From Podospora comata (taxonomy: Eukaryota > Ascomycota > Sordariomycetes > Sordariales > Podosporaceae), in NCBI GenBank assembly GCA_017354895.1, contig CP071499.1, forward strand, positions 62,001 to 126,000: 64,000 nt of DNA, in the 5' to 3' direction. The position numbers were made by a program, and so were the translations under genes. The stretch's first letter is position 1, and every line of letters begins with the position of its first letter. Below are positions 57,384 to 64,000 of this stretch, piece by piece. The notes under the pieces were generated by a model, which had not been told where the DNA came from, did no database searches, and worked only from the letters and a program-made list of their open reading frames with translations.

Positions 57384-58876
57384 ATGACGGAACTACAGAA
57401 CTCGATCATTCAACTTCGCCCGAAGAGGTGGGAAGCAGATCCAGAGCACGAATATTTCAATCTGTCCACACTAGACTACTGCGTTGGACAGGTGTATACC
57501 AACTACGCCTTGTTCTTCAAGCTTTCTCCCAACGCGGACAAGTCGAGGATCATATCTACGATCAAAGATGAATTGGAAGTCACCCTGTCCCAGTGCCGTC
57601 AGCTGTGCGGCACTCTGCAGGAGCAACCCTCTGGAGGTGGCGAGCTTTGTTTTCACAAGACCAGAGACAGCACGGTCGAACTTCACGTTCAGTTTCTCGA
57701 CACCGCCGAATCGAAGCCCGAAGGAGAGTATCAGACGTTCGGATCACTGGAAGCACAGCATTTCGCCTCAAGAGCGCTGGGAAACATGAAAACCTGGTGT
57801 GTTTCGCCTATGACATATGGCGAGAAGCCGGAAGCACAGCCATCCAGCCATCCCAAATGTGCCGCCTTCAAAATCACTTTCATCCCAGGGGGCTTCCTGC
57901 TCATGATGCACCATCATCACTACGCCAACGACATCATGGGTTGGGCGGGAGAGTTGCACCAACTGGCCGAGAACTGTGCCACCATTTGGGTCAACCTTAG
58001 CGCCCCGGCTTTGCCTCCTTGGGATCCATCCTGCCTCAACCTGTCCAGAATTACTGCGCCGAACGTACCCGAAGACAAGAAGATTAATGGCCCAGCCTCA
58101 CCCCTCCGCCATCCTGATCACAAAAAGGCTCAATGGCTGCTGTTCCATCTGTCCAAGACCAAAACTGCCGCTTTGAAGCAACTCGCCAGTCCGAAAGATG
58201 GCAGCTATTACGTGTCCAGCTATGATGCCTACAATGCTCTCATATGGAGACTCCTAACTAAACACCGCCTCGCGCTCTTCGCCGATGATGTTCCCTCTAA
58301 TACCCCCATGGTATGGGGAGAAGCAGTTGACATGCGTCGCCGCTTCACCAACCCACCTATCGCGCCCCGCACTCAGGGCAACGTTGTCTACGTGGCTCTT
58401 AGCAGCCAGTCACCACCCGAGCTCAAGCCTTTGGCTGCGTCTGAGGTCGCCTCAGACGCATCATTGGAGAAGCTGGCGTGGTACATCCGTCAGTTGACAA
58501 ACTCTGTCACCCAAGAGTCTCTTGCTGCTGCATTGATGGCATCGCGCCCATCCGGGACAAGACGGCCCTGTTTCTGCGCGTGGACTCACTCCCACCGCTG
58601 AGTATCTTCGTAACAGAATGGCGAGACACTCGTCCTTGTGATGCAGACTTTGGTTTCGGCAAGCCGCATGCATTCAGGTTCCCGTTTGACACAATCACCA
58701 ATGGCCTGGTTGTGGTCTACCCGGTCCGAGGGAATGGGCCTTGCGGGGATGATGAAGGGAATGAGTTAAGCATTGCGGTCGAGGTGGGTATAAAGGACAG
58801 CCTACTGGCAGATGAGGAGTGGAACAGCTGGTTTGACTATAGAGGAGTAGATGCTGATGATATGCAGAGGGACTGA
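57384..58876 (+). pseudogene. Acyltransferase of the BAHD / trichothecene acetyltransferase-like family, broken by a one-base frameshift
   Basis: The first part (57384 to about 58535) reads MTELQNSIIQLRP and contains the catalytic HHHHYANDIMG (HxxxD = HYAND) and the VSSYDAYNALIWRLL segment. At about 58534 the frame breaks: after SLAAAL it runs into an unrelated tail and TGA-type end at 58601, whereas the next frame continues DGIAPIRDKTALFLRVDSLPP, the second family motif DADFGFGKPHAFRFPF (DFGWG-like) and ends at 58876. One missing base in GCATTG-ATGGC accounts for it; no GT-AG intron fits. The truncated product would lack the DFGWG-like structural motif. A sequencing error would also explain it. 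Intact relatives acetylate secondary metabolites. Confidence 0.85.
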
Positions 58877-60176
58877 TGTCAAGGTAACGCGCACGGGCCA
58901 CATTCTTTACCCCTGAATGCCCCCGATTTTCACAAACACGGCTGTTTCTTTGTTCACGTTGCAAGTAAACAAATTAGCTGTGAATACATACTATGAATCG
59001 CTTTTGACCAAAACCAACCCGCAATTTAAGCATCTTCGAGATGTAAATGGAGCATATCTTTTCCGGATCATGCTTTCCGTCGCCGGCCCGCCGGCTGATT
59101 GATCATTCCCCCTGAGTGACCCTTCACGCGCGTGCTCAACTGTATGTTTTGCAATAACACCTTACTCACTAGCCCTTCTTCCACCAAGATGTAAGACGCC
59201 CTTTATACCGTCCCATACCGCGGAATGAGATGTGTCGCTAGAGCTTGAGCTTGCGCTCCACATGCTACTTCGCCGTCTCTCGGTGCTTTCTGAGGATGTG
59301 CCCATAGAGGAAGCCACTATCCTGGCTTCTGTATAAGACCCTGCATATTTGTCAGAATTGAATGATGGAACTGGATGGGATAGCTTTAGCGAGCATGGGA
59401 TATCATACGGATATTTCCTGCGCCTCCCCTACCAAAAGACCGCCGACGTTCCCGAGGTTCTTGACTCGAGTGCCCGATGAAATGCATCCTGTGGAATGTG
59501 TGTCGCTTCAAGGTTGGCTTGCAGCATATCATGTGCATCGGTAGGCATTCTTGGGCTTTATAATTCTTGGCTTTCAGGATGACTTCATAGGAGCACACGA
59601 AGGAGCCTGAGCACTTTTGATAAGGTCCGACATTGCCATTGGCCCCCCGAGATATTTGTGGTCATTACTGTCCATCACTGATGTCGATCTCTGGCGGAGA
59701 TAACCGTGTCTCAGTCGCAGTGTGGGGTGGCACTGTCTGGGAAGCCACAGTGACGTACACAAAAACCCAATGCCCGTTAAATCCGTTCGCGGTTACACTT
59801 AGTTGATATTCGTCAAATTCGAACATTAAGGTTGCGATTGCGATCTTGGTGTTTGGGGCCTCCAATCCTTCAAATTGAGGTAATTCCAGCGTAGCATTTC
59901 TTTAGTGTATTTAACTAGCAGTGTACATCTCTCATCACCAGTCTTGAACTTCACGGGCAGTATATACCCGACTTCTGAACTTATCCGAGAATCATACCTT
60001 GAAGGAGCTGACCTCAATAGAGATACCTATTGCCCCTGCCATCCTGGTTGGCTTCAGGTACCGCAACCTGCATCCAGGGTTTATCCATGGGTCAACTCCA
60101 TGCACCAAAAGACCCTGAGCTCCACATCACAAAGGGAAGAAAAAAAAGGAGAAAGGAAAAAAGAACAAAACTATGA
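58877..60176. other. Intergenic, no gene seen
   Basis: 1.3 kb between the acyltransferase pseudogene and the second tRNA. Short open frames only. Confidence 0.6.
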
Positions 60177-60290
60177 TGAGAGGGGCGAGATTCGAACTCG
60201 CGCCCCTTTCGAGACTACGGAATTCTGAAGGGAATTGGGATCAAGGTATTCACCTTAACGTAGCGCCTTAGACCGCTCGGCCACCCTCCC
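60177..60290 (-). tRNA. tRNA-Leu(AAG) with a 32-nt intron
   Basis: The acceptor arms GGGAGGG/CCCTCTC pair (one G-U). A-box TGGCCGAGCGG and B-box GAGTTCGAATCTC are present; the anticodon stem CTACG/CGTAG closes after removal of a 32-nt intron following TTAAGG, anticodon AAG. ACCTT in the intron can pair with AAGGT of the anticodon loop. A run of T on minus follows within ten bases. It shares the body with the gene at 27.1 kb but differs in acceptor stem, anticodon stem and intron, so the two are not a recent duplication. Confidence 0.95.
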
Positions 60291-60360
60291 ACTTTTGATG
60301 GTATTCCCCGACAGAAATCCGGACCCTATAACACCTCTGCACCTTTGAACATGGCAATGT

Positions 60361-62191
60361 TCAGACTCTCTTTCTCAGCCTAACTTCGAGTCCCTCCTGC
60401 CTGACAAAAAAGCTGTTGATGACTTTCCACTGCTTCGCCCCGTCAGCTGGCTCAACATTGTAGAGCAACGCTAATGTTGCGAGGCCTTTATAGATTTGCA
60501 TCAGCGCCAAATTCTTTCCAAGACACATTCTGCTCCCAGCACCGAAAGTCAAGTCTGCGCTGTTCATCATCTGCAGCCTTTCTTGGTATCTGGTCTCATT
60601 CTCTCCGCCAGCCCTCAGCCACCTTTCAGGCTTGAACTCGTCCACATTTTCACCCCAGATTTGCTTGTTCCGAGAAAGGACATAAGGGTTCATGGCCACT
60701 GCTGTACCCTCTGGCAGGTAGTGCCCCGAAGGCAATGTGAAACCTCCTTTGGGAACATGTCTTTCCAATCCTAGCGCAATGCCCGGCAAAATTCTCATGC
60801 TCTCCCTTACCAAACCCTCCAGGTATGGCACACTCCTAGCATCTCTGTAACTGACTGGGCACTTTTCTCTGTTGATTCCAGCTTTCTCTAGTTCTTCTCT
60901 CAACTTTTTCCACCTCTTTTCTGCCATCATCGAGTAGTAGATAGCAGTCTTGATGATACTCGAGGTGGTGTCTGCCCCTGCAATCATGTTGCTCAGAGTA
61001 TATCTGACGACCATGGCGTCATCCACCATCTCTGGCCACTTTTGACGTGCTTCGAGAAACATATCCAGATAGTCTGCATCTCTGCTCTTCTGCTCTGTGC
61101 GTTGATCTTCCTGGAATCGCTTCATGATATGCCCTACACTCAGTCCGACGATGTGATTGAAGCTCGGCGGTCCGATTCTCATGATTCTGTTCTTGTCAAA
61201 GACGTAATCAAGCCAAGGGATTGATGTTATGAAAGCAAAGTAGTCGAGCGTTTTATCTGCTGTCAAAAGCGTCCCGTCAAAGTCTTTGCCCTCGCGCAAG
61301 TACCCGAGCGGCTGGGAAAATGTGACGTTCCCGATGACGTCCCAAGTGTCTATCTTTGGGTCAGCTACAAAGTTCATTTCACGCGGCATGTTCAAGGGCT
61401 ATTAGCTTAGCAAGGACTTACAGTAGACGATCCACTTCCCCAGATCAATCCCCCCTTGCCCATCATTGCCACTGACCCTTTTGTCCAACTCCTGACATAG
61501 CATATCCACCACTTCATCCATCTTGCTTTCTACTCTGGCCACCGCGGCGGCGGAGTAATACTTGGCCACTGGTCTCTTCCACTTGGCATGCAACTCTGGG
61601 TCAATTTGACTGAACAGGTTATACATGATCTCCCCCGTCTCCTTGACTCGCGTGCTGCTAGAGAGGTAGAACCCTGTCTTTTTCCACTCGGCTTTTTGTT
61701 TTGTAGTCGTCCCAAAGACAACTTTGATCGACTCGGGGTAGTCAATATCGACGGTGTTGGGGCCAATTCGAACGACGGGACCGTATGTTTTGTGCAATCG
61801 AGTGATGTGGAGATGGAAAGACCCGCGGGTGGTATGGTAGAGGCGGTAGAGGTTAGTATAGCCTGTTATCTCACTTGTCGGTACGACTTTCAGGAGGACA
61901 AGACGATCTAGAGCAACAGGGGTAGGACTAGGACTTACGGGCCAGAAATGGACCAGGAATTGATCGGAGAGGTGATAGGAGATGCGGAACAACGAAGTAT
62001 CCCAACAGTGTGAGGACCAGAGTGGCTATGACCAGCAAGTTTGCGGTCAGAGAGACAGACGCGCCATTGATGGACGTGGAAACCATAAAAGTCCAGTCAT
62101 CAAGACCACGGACCGTCATTTTGGATGACATTGGCTTCGACGGGACGTTCTTGGAGACTGGGTTTTTCTTGGGAAGGTTTGGTTTGGCCAC
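60361..62191 (-). CDS. Cytochrome P450 monooxygenase (pisatin demethylase-like group)
   Basis: Three exons: 62191-61939, 61862-61422 and 61364-60361, giving 565 residues. An N-terminal membrane anchor (SLTANLLVIATLVLTLLGYFVV) precedes a proline-rich SIPGPF. Motifs follow in order: YGPVVRIGPN, helix C region LHAKWKRPVAKYYS, helix I AGADTTSS, ExxR as ESMR, the PERW region FKPERWL, and the heme loop FGAGSRMCLGKNLA with the cysteine ligand. Several ATGs near the start (62191, 62131, 62119) leave the exact N terminus open; about 45 residues before the anchor are longer than usual. It is ER-bound and needs a reductase partner. The substrate is unknown. Confidence 0.93.
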
Positions 62192-62844
62192 AAAGTCCCT
62201 TACTGGGTCAAAAGGTTCTAATAACTTTTTTTCAAGCTCCCATTACCCACAGCTCCTCATAAGAGCAGCCTGAAACACCCACCTAGTAGGGACCGCATAC
62301 CACCTTATCAAATGCCGGTCTACCTTTATCCTGTCTGACCACCACGTTAATGTTACACCAGTGGTTTTATCTACCACAATTCAGGTTACACAACAGCATT
62401 TCAACTACCAACATGTCAACGTGCAGAGAATTGACGCTCGTGCATTGCATCGATCATCAAGTCAACATGGCATGGCAACCAGTCCCAGCCCTTGCAGGCT
62501 GCCTCGGCGTCAATAGTCAATGCAGGTTACTGGAGACAGCCCACGCTGAATGTGTCTAATCCTTGGCAGATATCAGTCCATACCTGTCTCGCCATGACAA
62601 GGTTTCACGCAAAGTTGACTGTTCCCCGCATTGATTACCACACTGGGTTAGAGGGAGACAAGGTTCTTAAATCTTGTCAATAAACCAGTATATTGATTGT
62701 TATATCTTACTCCATATGTGAATTTCTCCTTCCAATATGCGCAATTCAAGTCCCAGATAGCAAGGTGAGCTCCACACGAGCCTCAATGTGCGCCTAGCTT
62801 CGATGTCCTAGCCATGTGTGAGGGTCTGGCAAATGACTGCCATT
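62192..62844. other. Intergenic, no feature seen
   Basis: Promoter side of the P450 and 3' side of the carboxypeptidase. No gene supported. Confidence 0.6.
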
Positions 62845-64000
62845 TTACTTCATGTTCAACAGCAGGTATCTAAGACCTGCCCAGGTCTCGACACCGCTGG
62901 GAACGATCTGGCTAGCAGGGAGAACGAAGCCGTTGGCACCAGTGTCACGAAGCTCGGCGGTGAATGTGTACTCAGAGCCGCCCACATCGTTGGCCCAGTC
63001 GACACTGCTACCGGTGGCCTTGTAGATGGTGCTGCAGATAGGTCCGGAGGTAAACCTGGTGCCGTAAACGGCCTGGATAGCCGAGGCAGCGCCAGCAGCA
63101 AGGGACACAAGCTCGGTATGCTTAGCAGCTCTGGCAGTGCAGGAGTATCCGTAAGCTGAGTAAGAAGTTGTTAGCTCCGATTGACACTGTGATTCCATCA
63201 AGAAGGGCAGAACGTACGGGTCATGAACAGCTGAGAGTAAGCATGCCAGTCAATGAAGAGCTTCAAGCCCTGGCTGGACTTGACGCTGCGGATGAAGTTG
63301 GCCAGGTTGGTAGTCTCGGGGGCATCAGAGGCGGCTCTTCCCTTGTAGTCCTCGGCGCAGGGGTTAGTGGAAGCACCGCCAGTAACGGACCACTGGAAGT
63401 TCCAGTTACGGTTGATGTCACGGCCAATGCAAGTGCTGCCAGTGTTGGATTGACGGTTCTTGCGCCACAGACGAGTGTTAGTCTGGGTGAAGACGAAGCC
63501 GTCAGGGTTAACAACCGGGAAGACGTAGAAGTCGTACTTGTCGACGAAGCTCTTGATCTCGGCGTCGGTGTCGTACTTGGTCAGGAGGTTGAAGGCCAGG
63601 TACTCGTTGACCATGGTGGTGATCCACTCGCGCGCGTGGACGGTGCTGTGGAAGATGACAGCAGGCTTTTTGCCCTTCCCGGAGCTTCCCCAGAAGTGAA
63701 TACCTGTGATAGGTCTTCCCTCGTTGGAGTTGCCCGACGTGACGATGGCCGAGCGGGTTGGGTAGGTGGCCTGGAGATCCCGCAGGAACTGGAGATGATC
63801 GTTGTACGAATGGTATGAGTTGAACCACGTAGCGTTGGCAGAACCAACTGGGGGTTGATGTTAGTACAAGATACAACTCTTCAAGGGTGGTACAAAGATG
63901 GCGTACCTGCATATGCAGAGAAGTTGGACTCCTCCTCAATAGAAGCAGCCAAGTCCTCGTGCATGGTAGTGACCTCCATGCCGGCGACAGCCGCCTCGAA
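62845..64000 (-). CDS. Metallocarboxypeptidase, family M14 (MeCPA-like), 5' part cut by the window edge
   Basis: Exons 64000-63907 (partial), 63847-63218 and 63155-62845; introns GTACGC...CCCCAG and GTACGT...CTCAG keep phase. Zinc ligands are in HSTVHAREWITT (HxxE) and FIDWHAYSQL (the third His); substrate-binding RDINRNW and VFPVVNPDGF are present; the catalytic Glu is in the FTAELRDTG motif; LP..QIVPSGVETW ends the domain. The N-terminal portion seen (AGMEVTTMHEDLAASIEEE) belongs to the activation propeptide, so the enzyme is a secreted zymogen as in MeCPA of Metarhizium. The signal peptide lies outside the window. Confidence 0.93.

Noticed and set aside
58530-58540. Programmed frameshift in the acyltransferase
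   Set aside because: No slippery sequence or following structure is evident, and the family does not use frameshifting.
52813-62191. Firm call of a biosynthetic gene cluster
   Set aside because: No backbone enzyme is present and unrelated genes (OsmC-like, tRNA) lie between.

Overview
The window is nuclear DNA of a filamentous ascomycete, most likely a sordariomycete close to Sordariales. The order is inferred; the kingdom is clear. Supporting features are short GT-AG introns of 48-116 nt with CTAAC/CTGAC-like branch sites, intron-containing tRNA-Leu(AAG) genes, typical fungal families (CSC1/RSN1 channel, Gac1-type PP1 regulator, Atg17, Rio1, HeLo-like/NACHT protein), and an AT-rich block with C-to-T-type stop codons as produced by repeat-induced point mutation (RIP). 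Exon coordinates were worked out by hand from splice motifs, reading phase and recalled family motifs. No database search was run.

Layout. 1-11.9 kb, all on minus: a HeLo-like/NACHT STAND protein running off the left edge, a DUF985 cupin, a CSC1-type cation channel, and a CBM21 glycogen-targeting phosphatase regulator. 11.9-27.1 kb: about 15.2 kb of ordinary base composition with no gene I can recognise; it holds one perfect 15-bp hairpin and a few simple tracts. 27.1-40.4 kb, accessory-looking: tRNA-Leu(AAG), a decayed epoxide hydrolase, a patatin-like phospholipase with a helical N-terminal region, a four-helix membrane protein, a short-chain dehydrogenase, an Hsp70-like ATPase divergent from an AIG1/GIMAP-like GTPase, and a coiled-coil protein of unknown function. 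40.8-44.9 kb: housekeeping pair RIO1 and ATG17, divergent.

45.5-48.5 kb: RIP-mutated block. It contains a pogo/CENP-B-type transposase relic that can be read through by removing two insertions. Both look like solo LTRs (348 and 407 bp) with target-site duplications, and removing each with one duplication copy restores the transposase frame exactly. A third, 614-bp insert ends the readable part.

48.5-64 kb: a damaged cysteine-rich membrane protein, a RidA-type protein, an MFS transporter, an OsmC-like mitochondrial protein, an acyltransferase broken by a one-base frameshift, a second tRNA-Leu(AAG), a cytochrome P450, and an M14 carboxypeptidase cut by the right edge.

Taken together, conserved genes (channel, Gac1, RIO1, ATG17, OsmC) alternate with variable ones. 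The variable set includes several architectures linked elsewhere to fungal self/non-self recognition or programmed cell death (NACHT, patatin) or to immune-type GTPases (AIG1). Three genes are pseudogenes or damaged (epoxide hydrolase, membrane protein, acyltransferase), which suggests ongoing gene turnover around the repeat block.
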